From: CAZMOK01 sp964567785
GTDB lineage: Bacteria; Bacteroidota; Bacteroidia; Bacteroidales; JAGOPY01
NCBI GenBank assembly: GCA_964567785.1
Contig: CAZMOK010000009.1
Location: 1 to 64,000, forward strand
Reading direction: 5' to 3'
DNA: 64,000 nucleotides
Below are positions 41,050 to 50,775 of the stretch, piece after piece. The stretch's first letter is position 1. Each line of letters starts with the position of its first letter. A model generated the notes under the pieces. That model did no database searches. It saw only the letters and a program-made list of their open reading frames with translations, and was not told the DNA's origin. The position numbers were made by a program, and so were the translations under genes.

Positions 41050-42780
41050 ATGAAGGTTGTTCAATATATATTCCTTTTCTCTCTATTGCTGTTCTCATAC
41101 AATGCCGGCTCCCAGGATAATTACCCCAAAGGGTATTTCAGGTCGCCGGTCGATTTTCCCATTCTCCTTTCAGGCACCTTCGGTGAACTCAGGGGGAACC
41201 ATTTTCATTCCGGTATCGATATAAAAACAAATGGCCATAACGGGGCAAAGATCTATGCCATAGCCGATGGTTACGTCTCAAGGATCAAAATTTCGGCCTC
41301 CGGCTTTGGAAAAACCTTGTACATAACCCATCCAAACGGTTATGTATCGGTATATGCCCATCTCGACAGGTTCAACAAGAAACTTGCCGGCTATACCAAA
41401 AAGAAACATTATGAGCATGAATCGTTCGAACTGAATATTTTTCCTGAAAAAGGCCTGCTTAAAGTAAGGAAAGGTGAGGTGATAGGCTATTCAGGTAATT
41501 CAGGGTACTCTTTCGGACCGCACCTTCATTTCGAGATCAGGGAAGAGGCGAATCAAAAGCCCTTGAATCCGCTTTTCTTTGGATTCAAAGTAAAGGATTA
41601 TATAAGGCCTAAGATCTCCTCACTCACAGTTTATCCGGCAGCCCGGGGAGTTAAGGTAAACGGAAAGACTGAGCCTTTTTCCTATGATACTGAAGGTTGG
41701 GGCGAAAAGTACAGGCTGCCCGGAAAAGATACCGTGGAAGTCACCGGGCCGGTTTACCTGGGGGTTGAAACACACGATCTTCTCAATGATGCCGGCAATA
41801 AAAATGGTGTTTACTCTGTGGAGGTTCAGAAAGGCGCTGAAACGGTCTTTCTGTTCAGGGCAGAAAGTTTTTTATTCAGTGAAACACGTTACATCAACAG
41901 CCTTATCGATTACGGTAAATACGTCGATAACGGCCGGAAGATCATACGATCCAAAATAGATCCGAATAACCTCCTAAGTATGTACGGAAACTTCGGAGAA
42001 GGTATTATCGCTTTCGAAGAGGAAGGACTGACAGAGTTAGCAGTTGAGGTAAAAGATATAAACGGCAACATATCCAGGCTTGTTTTCATAGTATCTTACG
42101 ATGGAAGTGAAACCTTGCGCCAATATGCCATTTCCGCCCCCCCGGAGAATCGATCAATATTCAGGTACGATAAGACCAATCTCTTTGAAAACGGGGATAT
42201 CAGGCTGGAAATACCCTACGGCGCCCTGTATGATTCGTTTGAGTTTACTTATGATACGCTGCCTGCCGCAGGTGGAAGTCTTTCAGGAGTTCACAGGATA
42301 CATAACGACCATACACCTCTTCACACATACTGTAACCTGGCCCTGAGGCTTCAGGCCAAAGTAAGTGATGAACTGAAACAAAAATGCCTGCTGGCAAAAG
42401 TTGATGAGACAGGCAGTTATACCGGGGCGGGTGGAGAGTACAACGACGGATACATCACAGCAGGCATCCGTGAGTTTGGTGATTATACTATCGTTGCGGA
42501 CACGCTGGCACCGGTGATAAAGCCACTGAAGTATGCACGATACAAATCAGTGAAAGGCATAAAGAGGATATCTTTTAAGATAAGTGATGAATTGGCAGGT
42601 ATCAAAAAATACAATGGTGAATTGAATGGAGATTGGGTGCTCATGGAATACGATGCCAAGAACGACCTGCTTTTTTACGATATAGATGAAAGAATGAAAA
42701 AAGGAATAAATAATTTCAGGCTTGTAGTCACTGATATGAAGGGCAATGAATCTGAGTATTCAACAAAATGGAAGTATTAG
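41050..42780 (+). CDS. M23-family (LytM-type) metallopeptidase
   Basis: Exported peptidoglycan endopeptidase candidate, 576 residues. A signal peptide (1-21, ending NAGSQ) precedes the LytM domain at about 45-190. Zinc and catalytic residues are intact: HFHSGIDI (H-x3-D) at about 51, YVSVYAHL, and GPHLHFEIR (HxH) at about 157. The remaining 380 residues are beta-rich, Ig-like and of unknown role, probably substrate or partner binding. Active-site residues argue for a real hydrolase rather than an EnvC-type activator. Confidence 0.9.
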   Translation: MKVVQYIFLFSLLLFSYNAGSQDNYPKGYFRSPVDFPILLSGTFGELRGNHFHSGIDIKTNGHNGAKIYAIADGYVSRIKISASGFGKTLYITHPNGYVSVYAHLDRFNKKLAGYTKKKHYEHESFELNIFPEKGLLKVRKGEVIGYSGNSGYSFGPHLHFEIREEANQKPLNPLFFGFKVKDYIRPKISSLTVYPAARGVKVNGKTEPFSYDTEGWGEKYRLPGKDTVEVTGPVYLGVETHDLLNDAGNKNGVYSVEVQKGAETVFLFRAESFLFSETRYINSLIDYGKYVDNGRKIIRSKIDPNNLLSMYGNFGEGIIAFEEEGLTELAVEVKDINGNISRLVFIVSYDGSETLRQYAISAPPENRSIFRYDKTNLFENGDIRLEIPYGALYDSFEFTYDTLPAAGGSLSGVHRIHNDHTPLHTYCNLALRLQAKVSDELKQKCLLAKVDETGSYTGAGGEYNDGYITAGIREFGDYTIVADTLAPVIKPLKYARYKSVKGIKRISFKISDELAGIKKYNGELNGDWVLMEYDAKNDLLFYDIDERMKKGINNFRLVVTDMKGNESEYSTKWKY

Positions 42781-42786
42781 GATAAT

Positions 42787-43641
42787 ATGGGTAACACTAG
42801 GGACATAGCCTTAGAAAAAATGAGGGAGCGTGCAAAGGAACTTAAGTGCCTTTATGCAGTGGACGAGCTTTTGGCAGGGAATGATGATCCTATCGATAAA
42901 GTGCTTGGTGAGCTTGTTACAATAATACCTTCAGGCTGGCAACACACAACTTGTTGTGAAGCGCTGATAGTTTATGAAGGACAGGAATTCTTCACACAGG
43001 ACCTGAAGAGAACAAAATGGTACCAGAAAGCCGACCTGGTTATAGATGAGAATTACGCAGGAGAAGTAAGGGTATACTACACGATCAACGTTCACGGTTC
43101 AGATGATCCCTTTCTTCCTGAGGAACAGAAGTTGTTGAACAATATTGCCCAGCGGATAAGCCAGTTCATATTTCACCGCAAGCTAAAAAAAACAGTTGAT
43201 TACATTAAGGAAAGCCCTTCAGCCAGGAAATCAGCAGACGACGGATCGATACTGACCCCTGACTCAGACGATCACTGGCGATGGAGGCAGATGGTAATCG
43301 AAAAGCTGGTTAATTCAATGGATATGAAAAAGCTTGGGGTAATAGCGGCATATATCATAGGGAGCACCAAAACGGCCACTGCCGGCCCCGGGAGTGACAT
43401 CGATCTGCTGGTTCATTTTGAAGGTAATGCAGACCAAAAAAATATGCTTGAATCCTGGGTGGATGGCTGGGGAAGAAGCCTGGCATTCATCAACTACGAA
43501 AGAACAGGTTATAAAGTCAACGGCAGTCTGATAGATCTCCATATCATCACCGACAAGGATATCAAGGAAGGCAGCAGTTATGCCTCAATGATAGGTGCCA
43601 GTGAAAATTCAGCACGTCTTTTAAAATCCATCACTGAATGA
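42787..43641 (+). CDS. Sensor-domain/nucleotidyltransferase fusion protein
   Basis: Two-part cytoplasmic protein of 284 residues. Residues about 15-140 resemble the small GAF-like sensory module seen at the N-terminus of some histidine kinases and PEP-synthase-like proteins (LKCLYAVDELL ... ELVTIIPSGWQH ... EGQEFFTQDLKRTKW). Residues about 170-280 form a minimal nucleotidyltransferase domain: IIGSTKTATAGPGSDIDLLVHF places the signature GS at 192-193 and Asp204/Asp206, and LIDLHII gives Asp250 as the third carboxylate. It overlaps the next gene by four bases (ATGA). The target of nucleotidyl transfer is unknown. No HEPN partner is adjacent. Confidence 0.72.
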   Translation: MGNTRDIALEKMRERAKELKCLYAVDELLAGNDDPIDKVLGELVTIIPSGWQHTTCCEALIVYEGQEFFTQDLKRTKWYQKADLVIDENYAGEVRVYYTINVHGSDDPFLPEEQKLLNNIAQRISQFIFHRKLKKTVDYIKESPSARKSADDGSILTPDSDDHWRWRQMVIEKLVNSMDMKKLGVIAAYIIGSTKTATAGPGSDIDLLVHFEGNADQKNMLESWVDGWGRSLAFINYERTGYKVNGSLIDLHIITDKDIKEGSSYASMIGASENSARLLKSITE

Positions 43642-44477
43642 TTGATTGTCTTTTTGTTTCAGACCTGCACGGTAAGGAAAGCAGGTACAGAAAATTCTTC
43701 AGTATTGTTGCGGATGAAAAGCCGGATGCAATATTCCTGGGGGGAGACCTTCTGCCACATGGCTTCAGCCGTACCTATGAAGGGGATTTTTTTGAGGATG
43801 TTTTTCTTTCAGGGTTCAGGAAGATAAGGAAGGAGTCCCCGGGGGTCAGGGTATTCATCATCCTGGGAAATGATGACCCTATGACTGTCGAGCCACTGAT
43901 GAAGAAATTCAGCCGGGAAGGTCTGTGGGATTACATTCATGGTGAGAAGAAGGTGCTGGAAGATTATAAAGTTTTCGGTTATGCCTTTGTGCCTCCTACG
44001 CCCTTCCGGTACAAGGACTGGGAAAGGTACGACGTTTCAAGGTTCGTGGATCCCGGCTGTATTTCTCCCGAGGAAGGGATAAGGACTACCGACCCTGGTG
44101 AAGATATTGAATATACAACCATAAAAGGCCATCTGGAAGAGCTTGCCCGGGATGAAAACCTGGAGAAAGCCATCTTTCTTTTTCATTCCCCGCCCTATAA
44201 ATCTAACCTCGACAGGGCAGCACTGGACGGCCAGATGGTTGATCATGTCCCGCTTGATGTACACGTTGGAAGCATTGCTATACAGAGGTTCATAGAAGAA
44301 CGGCAGCCACTGCTTACCCTGCATGGTCACATCCACGAATCTTCCTCAATAACAGGTGAATGGATGGAAAAGAATGGCAGGTCCCTTTCGGTCAGCGCTG
44401 CATGGGACGGCCCCGAACTCGCTGTTATTCGCTTCGACCTGGAAGACCTGGGCAATATATCAAGAAAACTGTATTGA
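43638..44477 (+). CDS. Calcineurin-like metallophosphoesterase
   Basis: Two-metal phosphoesterase of 279 residues with all five blocks intact: SDLHGK (Asp9, His11), GGDLLPHG (Asp37), LGNDDP, FHSPPYKSNLD and HGHIHES. There is no signal peptide, so it acts in the cytoplasm. The start codon overlaps the stop of the sensor-nucleotidyltransferase gene, implying coupled translation and related function. It could remove the group added by its partner, or act on nucleotides or phosphoproteins; the substrate is unknown. Confidence 0.85.
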   Translation: MIDCLFVSDLHGKESRYRKFFSIVADEKPDAIFLGGDLLPHGFSRTYEGDFFEDVFLSGFRKIRKESPGVRVFIILGNDDPMTVEPLMKKFSREGLWDYIHGEKKVLEDYKVFGYAFVPPTPFRYKDWERYDVSRFVDPGCISPEEGIRTTDPGEDIEYTTIKGHLEELARDENLEKAIFLFHSPPYKSNLDRAALDGQMVDHVPLDVHVGSIAIQRFIEERQPLLTLHGHIHESSSITGEWMEKNGRSLSVSAAWDGPELAVIRFDLEDLGNISRKLY

Positions 44478-44533
44478 AAAAGAGTGATAACTCAAGGGGA
44501 GGAGCAATATGAAAATTGCCTAATTTTACCCGC

Positions 44534-46063
44534 ATGGAAGAAATGATCCTCATCCTTGACTTCGGTTCCCAATACACACAATTGATTGCCCGCAGAATAC
44601 GTGAACTGAACGTTTATTGTGAAATTCATCCTTTCAACAAAATACCACAGCTGACTGATAACATCAAAGGTGTTATAATGTCGGGGAGCCCTTTTTCCGT
44701 GAGGGATAGGAAGGCGCCTGTGCCTGATCTGACCGGAATACGTGGAAAAGTGCCTTTACTTGGGGTTTGTTACGGCGCACAGTATCTCGCCCATTCCGAC
44801 GGGGGGGAGGTTATGCCGTCCGGGATAAGGGAATACGGTCGCGCCAACCTTTCGCACAACGACCCCGACGAGTTGCTGATGCGGGATGTTTCGCTCGGCT
44901 CGCAGGTTTGGATGTCGCACGGGGATACAATCCTTAGCCTTCCCGGAAAATACCGGATAATTACCAGCACGAAAGATGTTAAAGTTGCCGGTTTTAAGAT
45001 TCAGTCTGAAAAAACTTACGGCATCCAGTTCCATCCCGAAGTTTACCATTCTGTTGAAGGCATGAACCTGCTCAGGAATTTTGTCGTAGATATTTGTGGT
45101 TGTGCTCAGAGCTGGACCCCTGATCTTTTTATTGAGTCAACTGTTGAAGGACTGAAGCAAAAGCTTGGCAACGACAAGGTTGTCCTGGGCCTCTCCGGAG
45201 GCGTGGACTCCACTGTTGCAGCCGTCTTGCTCGACAGGGCCATACACAAAAACCTGCATTGCATTTTTGTTGACAATGGCCTGCTAAGGAAAAATGAATT
45301 CCACGATGTGCTTGAGTCCTATGTGGATATGGGACTTAACGTTACAGGTGTGGATTCCAGGCAGAAATTCTACCGGCGTCTCAAGGGAATTGAGGATCCG
45401 GAGGATAAACGAAAGGCCATCGGCAGGACCTTTATTGAGATCTTTGATGAAGAGGCCCATAAAATAAAAGATGTGAAATGGCTGGCCCAGGGCACGATCT
45501 ATCCCGACAGGATCGAGTCAGCATCGGTCAACGGGCCTTCTGCCACCATTAAGTCGCACCATAATGTAGGGGGGCTTCCTGATATTATGAACCTTAAGGT
45601 GGTAGAGCCACTTGAGTCACTGTTCAAAGATGAGGTAAGAAAGGTAGGGGCAGCATTGGGTATCAAGGAAAGCCTCATAGGCAGGCATCCTTTCCCCGGG
45701 CCGGGACTGGCAGTAAGGATACTGGGGGTTATCACCGAGGAAAAGGTGAGAATGCTCCAGGAAGTGGATCATATATTTATTGAAGGTCTGAAGGAATACG
45801 GGCTTTATGATAAAGTGTGGCAAGCCCTGGTAGTGCTTCTGCCGGTTCACTCTGTAGGGGTGATGGGCGATGAACGGACCTATGAAAATGCCGTTGCCCT
45901 GCGTGCGGTTGAGTCAACCGACGGCATGACTGCCGACTGGTCGCAGCTTCCTTATGATTTCCTGGGTAAGGTATCTAACGAGATAATCAACAGGGTAAAA
46001 GGAGTTAACAGGGTTGTTTACGACATCAGCTCAAAACCTCCTTCAACTATAGAATGGGAATAG
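44534..46063 (+). CDS. guaA: GMP synthase (glutamine-hydrolysing)
   Basis: Converts XMP to GMP. A class I glutamine amidotransferase domain (catalytic Cys in GVCYGAQY, His/Glu in FHPEV) is followed by the ATP-pyrophosphatase domain (LSGGVDST near 219) and the dimerisation domain ending KPPSTIEWE. The ATG at 44534 (509 residues) fits the family start MILILDFGSQYTQ better than an in-frame TTG at 44516; ATG 44543 is a second option. 56 bases follow the phosphoesterase gene. Confidence 0.95.
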   Translation: MEEMILILDFGSQYTQLIARRIRELNVYCEIHPFNKIPQLTDNIKGVIMSGSPFSVRDRKAPVPDLTGIRGKVPLLGVCYGAQYLAHSDGGEVMPSGIREYGRANLSHNDPDELLMRDVSLGSQVWMSHGDTILSLPGKYRIITSTKDVKVAGFKIQSEKTYGIQFHPEVYHSVEGMNLLRNFVVDICGCAQSWTPDLFIESTVEGLKQKLGNDKVVLGLSGGVDSTVAAVLLDRAIHKNLHCIFVDNGLLRKNEFHDVLESYVDMGLNVTGVDSRQKFYRRLKGIEDPEDKRKAIGRTFIEIFDEEAHKIKDVKWLAQGTIYPDRIESASVNGPSATIKSHHNVGGLPDIMNLKVVEPLESLFKDEVRKVGAALGIKESLIGRHPFPGPGLAVRILGVITEEKVRMLQEVDHIFIEGLKEYGLYDKVWQALVVLLPVHSVGVMGDERTYENAVALRAVESTDGMTADWSQLPYDFLGKVSNEIINRVKGVNRVVYDISSKPPSTIEWE

Positions 46064-46128
46064 TATCAAAATATGGAATCTCAAAATATCAAGTGGTTCC
46101 TGACGTTCAGTATAAGAAATCGGGTTTC

Positions 46129-48486
46129 ATGATCAAGCAAAGGTTTTTTCTTCTATTCTTTCTCACACTGATGCTCTCTTTTTCCGGCTACTCACAGGTG
46201 GAGATCGAGAAATCGGAAGTCACAAAAATGATCGATGGCAGGATGTACTACCTGCACCTGGTTGAACCGGGCCAGACACTTTATTCCATCTCCAGGGCAT
46301 ATGGTATCCCGCAGGATGAGATCATATTTGAAAACCCTGATGCCGAATCCGGCCTGAATGCATACCAGAATCTCAGGATACCCGCAGTTAGCCGGGATGT
46401 TCAGATTGCCCAGAAGATCAGGTCGGAAAGATATGAATATGTGCTTCACATTGTTTCCAGGGGTGAAACGCTCTACAGTATTTCCAGGCGATATACCATT
46501 ACCCTCGATGAACTGAAAGAAGCCAACCCTGGACTGACCCCAGATCTTAAGGTGGGCCAGTACATCCAGGTACCTGTCAGCGAAGAAAAAGAAGACATTG
46601 AGATTCCCGATAATGCAAAAGCTCATAATGTCCAGCCCGGTGAAACTTTCTACAGCCTCTCACAGGAATACGAGGTGCCCATTGAAAGCATCAAGGCCCT
46701 GAATCCCGGTGTGGACTATCCGGTGGCAGGAAACATAATTTATATCCCTTCGCCTGAACCCCAAAAAGTGGAGAAAAAAGTGGAGGCCGATTTTTACATG
46801 CATAAGGTAAGTCGGGGTGAAACTCTTTACGGACTGGCAAGAAAGTTCATGGTACCCATCGACAGTATCCGTTCTTCCAACCCGGGAGTCATTGACAAGC
46901 TCAGTATTGGGCAGGAATTAAAGATTCCTTTGCCCGATAAGGAAAAACAGTTTATTGAGCACAAAGTTGATGAAAGAAAGGCCAGGCTGCGCAGCATAGC
47001 TAAAATGTACGGGGCCGATGTGGGGCTTGTGAAGGATTTAAATCCCAGGCTTGGACGAAGGGTCTTTTATAATCAAACCGTAAAGATCCCTGTAGCGGGT
47101 GATGCCGAAATTCCGGAGCCTGAAATGGTTACAGTGATAGAAGAAAAGCCCCCCGAGGATTTTTTACCGGAGAGGCCTCCTGAGGCAGCCTGCGAGCCTT
47201 CAGAATATTCAGGCCGTAATTGCAAAGTGGCTTTAATGCTTCCCTTATATTTAGAAGAAGTAAAAGAAGCTGGCCCTGAATTCTTTGAGGTCACCGAACC
47301 CGGTTCCAATTACGAACCCTTCCGCTTCATCTCTTTTTACCAGGGTGCAATGCTGGCGATAGATTCATTGGGCTCGCTCGGATTAAATGTGGAGGTGTTT
47401 GTGTATGATGTCGACAGGGATATTTCGAAAACCATCAAAGTGCTGCAGGATACAAAACTGCAGGAGATGGACCTGATAATAGGTCCTCTTTTCAGGACGA
47501 ATTTTAATTATGTTTCGAATTTTGCAAAGATATTCGGAATTAAAATAATCAATCCATTCTCCAAAAGTAAGGAGGTCATCGACCAAAATGGACTGGCATT
47601 CAAGATGATGCCTTCTGAAAGCGAAGGTATTTACCAGGCAGCCGAATTTATCAGGAAAAAATTCAGCGATTACAGGATCATCCTTGTAAGAGGAAATAAA
47701 TATCAGAATGCCGGTGAATTAAACGAACTCAGGAGTATCCTGATCGAATCTGTTGAACCTTCATTTACTATGAACAATGCCCTTTTGAGCGGTATACTGG
47801 TGGATGAGTATATGCCACCTGATCCGGACGAGGAATTTGAGATGCCCGAAACAGGTTATGCAGAAGGAAGACCGCTCAACCTTGCGGCCCTTCAGGATAA
47901 TCCCGGAAGTTCAACAACCTTTATCAACGACCTCCCTGAGGTTATCTTTGCTGCTGACAGCCTGGGCGGTATTGTGGAGAAGGCATCGGTCTTGAGGCCA
48001 AACCTGGTAGTCGCTTTTGCCGAGAGTGAGGTCTCTGCACTGGAACTGATGACGGCTGTAAATGAAGTGAAGGATTCACTGAACATTACCTTGTTCGGGC
48101 TTCCCGACTGGCAGTCATTCACCAACCTGGAGACACAGTATCTGCTCAATTTTAACACTCACATGCTATCACCCTCCTACATCGATTATTCGAGCACTGA
48201 GACTAAAGACTTTGTATCGGCTTACAGGGAAAGGTACATTGACGAACCATCCTCTTTCGCCTTTACCGGGTATGATGCGGCTTTTTACTTCTTATCAGCC
48301 TTTATGAAATACGGGCCCGATTTTGAAAGTTGTATCCATCATCATCAAGAACAACTTCTCAGGACAAAATATATTTTCAGGAAACTGCCGGGAAGGGGAT
48401 ATGAAAACGTTTACTGGAATTTACTCCGGTATGGCGATTATGAGATAGTACCTATCCCTAATGAAAGCCCTTACACTGGTTTGTAA
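46129..48486 (+). CDS. Multi-LysM protein with PBP1/LpoA-like C-terminal domain
   Basis: Exported protein of 785 residues from the ATG that opens a signal peptide (KQRFFLLFFLTLMLSFSGYSQ). Four clear LysM peptidoglycan-binding repeats start near residues 39, 103, 163 and 222 (for example HLVEPGQTLYSISRAYGI and HKVSRGETLYGLARKF). A fifth, degenerate one is near 275. After a Pro/Glu linker, residues about 365-785 resemble the periplasmic-binding-protein type 1 fold (LMLPLYLEEV, ISFYQGAMLAIDSL, IIGPLFRTNF), as in LpoA/YraM. Probable role: a peptidoglycan-bound sensor or regulator of wall synthesis (inference). An in-frame start inside guaA at 46054 is unlikely. Confidence 0.85.
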   Translation: MIKQRFFLLFFLTLMLSFSGYSQVEIEKSEVTKMIDGRMYYLHLVEPGQTLYSISRAYGIPQDEIIFENPDAESGLNAYQNLRIPAVSRDVQIAQKIRSERYEYVLHIVSRGETLYSISRRYTITLDELKEANPGLTPDLKVGQYIQVPVSEEKEDIEIPDNAKAHNVQPGETFYSLSQEYEVPIESIKALNPGVDYPVAGNIIYIPSPEPQKVEKKVEADFYMHKVSRGETLYGLARKFMVPIDSIRSSNPGVIDKLSIGQELKIPLPDKEKQFIEHKVDERKARLRSIAKMYGADVGLVKDLNPRLGRRVFYNQTVKIPVAGDAEIPEPEMVTVIEEKPPEDFLPERPPEAACEPSEYSGRNCKVALMLPLYLEEVKEAGPEFFEVTEPGSNYEPFRFISFYQGAMLAIDSLGSLGLNVEVFVYDVDRDISKTIKVLQDTKLQEMDLIIGPLFRTNFNYVSNFAKIFGIKIINPFSKSKEVIDQNGLAFKMMPSESEGIYQAAEFIRKKFSDYRIILVRGNKYQNAGELNELRSILIESVEPSFTMNNALLSGILVDEYMPPDPDEEFEMPETGYAEGRPLNLAALQDNPGSSTTFINDLPEVIFAADSLGGIVEKASVLRPNLVVAFAESEVSALELMTAVNEVKDSLNITLFGLPDWQSFTNLETQYLLNFNTHMLSPSYIDYSSTETKDFVSAYRERYIDEPSSFAFTGYDAAFYFLSAFMKYGPDFESCIHHHQEQLLRTKYIFRKLPGRGYENVYWNLLRYGDYEIVPIPNESPYTGL

Positions 48487-48532
48487 GTTCAAATGGGGTG
48501 TTTTTTCATAAAAATATTTTTAGTTGAAATTT

Positions 48533-49189
48533 ATGATAATAAATAACTTTCGATATTCAATCCTGATCATTCTATCCGCATTACTTTTATCAGGGTGCAG
48601 CAGAACAGATGTTGAATATTATCCCGATGACAGGAAAAAATACGAGATCCCCTATGAAAACGGAGAAATTAACGGGCTTGCCAAGTGGTGGTATCCGAAT
48701 GGCAGGCCTGAACAATTTGTGGAATACAAGGACGGTAAACCACACGGCCAGTTCATAAGGTGGTATAACCATGGCGTAAAAGAATATGAAGAATATTACA
48801 AAAAGGGTGTTAAGGACGGCCTTAGCACCGAGTGGTCGAGAACGGGCATAAAGGTCAGTGAAAAGACATACAGGAACGATACACTCAACGGCCCATACAG
48901 GGAGTTTCATAACAACGGATACCTCAAATTGGAGGGGACCTACAAGGATGGGATGTGGCACGGGCAGTGGATATACTGGGACGACATTGGATTTGTAATA
49001 GGAACAGGGGAATTTGAAAGCGGCGACGGTCAAATCAGGTATTGGAACATGGATGGTGAGCTGATCAAGCTGGTTAATGTGGAGGATAATGAGAAGCACG
49101 GTAAAGAGATCCACTGGGATGATGACGGAAACAAGACACTCGAAATAGTTTATGATATGGGAGTTATTGTAACTGAAGAAGAATTCTGA
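48533..49189 (+). CDS. YwqK/MORN-repeat lipoprotein
   Basis: A 218-residue lipoprotein (signal ending LLLSGCS). Its mature part is a run of MORN-variant repeats of about 22 residues with the pattern YxNGxxxGxxxxWYxNG, for example ENGEINGLAKWWYPNGRP, KDGKPHGQFIRWYNHG and DGMWHGQWIYWDD. Databases often label this family as a YwqK antitoxin, but no toxin gene is adjacent. A surface structural or binding role is as likely. ATG 48533 is preferred to TTG 48524. Confidence 0.82.
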   Translation: MIINNFRYSILIILSALLLSGCSRTDVEYYPDDRKKYEIPYENGEINGLAKWWYPNGRPEQFVEYKDGKPHGQFIRWYNHGVKEYEEYYKKGVKDGLSTEWSRTGIKVSEKTYRNDTLNGPYREFHNNGYLKLEGTYKDGMWHGQWIYWDDIGFVIGTGEFESGDGQIRYWNMDGELIKLVNVEDNEKHGKEIHWDDDGNKTLEIVYDMGVIVTEEEF

Positions 49190-49311
49190 CAATTCTGACA
49201 ATTTCTACATTATCTTACCACATCGAACTTCCTCAAACTACATCTTAAAAATAAATAAATCAGTTAATAACTTTTTCCTCCCTTTTTTCTTGGCTGTTAG
49301 AATATTAACAC

Positions 49312-49319
49312 TAATTTTG
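49312..49319 (+). promoter_or_regulatory. Promoter of gdhA (-7 element)
   Basis: TAATTTTG followed by CA matches TAnnTTTG, with a TTG at 49290-49292 giving a 19-base spacer. It leaves a leader of about 60 bases before gdhA. Confidence 0.65.
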
Positions 49320-49384
49320 CATTGTGAAATTATTAACAATGTTAATTTTTCACATATTCAGGAACCCTTTAAAATTGAAGCGAG

Positions 49385-50722
49385 ATGAACGTTGAAAAAA
49401 TCATGAATGACCTGGAGAAAAAGCATCCGGGCGAAACAGAATACCTTCAGGCTGTCCGTGAGGTACTCGAATCGATCGAAGAAGTTGTGAATGAACACCC
49501 GCAGTTTCAGGCTGCCGGGATCATCGACAGGCTCATCGAGCCCGACAGGGTACTCACATTCAAGGTGCCATGGATGGGCGATGACGGAAAAGTACATGTA
49601 AACCTTGGCTACAGGGTGCAATTCAATAATGCCATAGGTCCTTACAAAGGTGGTTTGAGGTTTCACCCGAGTGTAAATCTCAGCATTCTGAAATTCCTCG
49701 GTTTCGAGCAGATATTCAAAAATGCCCTTACAACATTGCCTATGGGCGGTGCCAAGGGTGGATCCGACTTCGACCCTAAAGGAAAGTCAGATGCTGAAAT
49801 TATGCGCTTCTGCCAGTCGTTCATGCTGGAACTTTGGAAATTGGTTGGTCCCAATACAGATGTTCCTGCCGGTGACATCGGAGTAGGGGGTAAGGAAATA
49901 GGTTATCTCTATGGGATGTATAAAAAACTGACCCACGAGCATACCGGGGTACTCACCGGGAAAGGGATAAACTGGGGTGGCAGCCTGATAAGGCCTGAAG
50001 CTACCGGATTCGGCTCTGTTTATTTTGCACAGGAAATACTTGCCCTGCAAGGTGATTCAATTGAAAATAAGGTGGTGGCATTGTCTGGTTTCGGAAACGT
50101 AGCCTGGGGAGCAGCCAAGAAGATCGAAGAGCTCGGAGGTAAGGTGGTTACCCTCTCAGGGCCTGACGGCTATGTTTACGACCCGGATGGTGTAAGCGGC
50201 GAAAAGATAGAATATATGCTCGAACTCAGGGCATCCAACCAGGACATTGTGAAGCCCTACTCCTATGAATTTCCGGGTGCACAATTCCACCAGGGAAAAC
50301 ACCCGTGGGAGGTTAAATGTGATGTGGCCATTCCCTGCGCCACACAGAATGAATTAAATGAAGAAGATGCCAAGAACCTCGTAAAAAACGGTTGCCGGGT
50401 TATTGCAGAAGGTGCTAATATGCCTTCAACACCTGAAGCCATTGAAGTTTTCCATGATAATAAGATACTCTTCGGGCCCGGTAAGGCAGTTAACGCCGGT
50501 GGCGTTGCCACTTCCGGACTGGAAATGGCACAGAACTCGATGAAACTCAACTGGCCGGAAAATGAAGTTGATGCCCGGCTGCACCAAATCATGAAGAGCA
50601 TACACAATGTTTGTGTTCAGCATGGTACTGAAGATGATGGCTATGTTAATTACGTGAAAGGTGCCAATGTTGCAGGATTTTTAAAAGTGGCAAATGCCAT
50701 GCTCGACCTGGGAGTGCTTTAA
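49385..50722 (+). CDS. gdhA: NADP-type glutamate dehydrogenase (hexameric)
   Basis: Interconverts 2-oxoglutarate plus ammonium and glutamate. The 445-residue length and motifs fit the small hexameric class: GPYKGGLRFHPSVN, LPMGGAKGGSDFDPKGKS with the catalytic Lys, VPAGDIGVGGKEIGYLYG, and the Rossmann region VVALSGFGNVAWGAAKKIEELGG (broken here by its loop). NADP preference is inferred from this class. A perfect terminator follows, so the gene is monocistronic. Confidence 0.95.
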   Translation: MNVEKIMNDLEKKHPGETEYLQAVREVLESIEEVVNEHPQFQAAGIIDRLIEPDRVLTFKVPWMGDDGKVHVNLGYRVQFNNAIGPYKGGLRFHPSVNLSILKFLGFEQIFKNALTTLPMGGAKGGSDFDPKGKSDAEIMRFCQSFMLELWKLVGPNTDVPAGDIGVGGKEIGYLYGMYKKLTHEHTGVLTGKGINWGGSLIRPEATGFGSVYFAQEILALQGDSIENKVVALSGFGNVAWGAAKKIEELGGKVVTLSGPDGYVYDPDGVSGEKIEYMLELRASNQDIVKPYSYEFPGAQFHQGKHPWEVKCDVAIPCATQNELNEEDAKNLVKNGCRVIAEGANMPSTPEAIEVFHDNKILFGPGKAVNAGGVATSGLEMAQNSMKLNWPENEVDARLHQIMKSIHNVCVQHGTEDDGYVNYVKGANVAGFLKVANAMLDLGVL

Positions 50723-50741
50723 TTTTACATTTGGGTAGTAC

Positions 50742-50775
50742 AAAAGCCGCACCGGTTAACGGTTGCGGCTTTTTT
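50742..50775. terminator. Intrinsic terminator after gdhA, possibly bidirectional
   Basis: AAAAGCCGC (50742-50750) pairs with GCGGCTTTT (50765-50773), with an inner ACCG/CGGT pairing and a T-run. An A-run at the left side allows use from the minus strand as well. Its right arm runs up to the stop codon of the convergent SGNH hydrolase gene. Confidence 0.88.

Noticed and set aside
42787..43641. MNT-HEPN toxin-antitoxin pair
   Set aside because: The NTase domain is present but no HEPN protein lies next to it; the coupled partner is a phosphoesterase.
48533..49189. Toxin-antitoxin locus from the YwqK label
   Set aside because: The protein is a MORN-repeat lipoprotein and neither neighbour is a toxin candidate.
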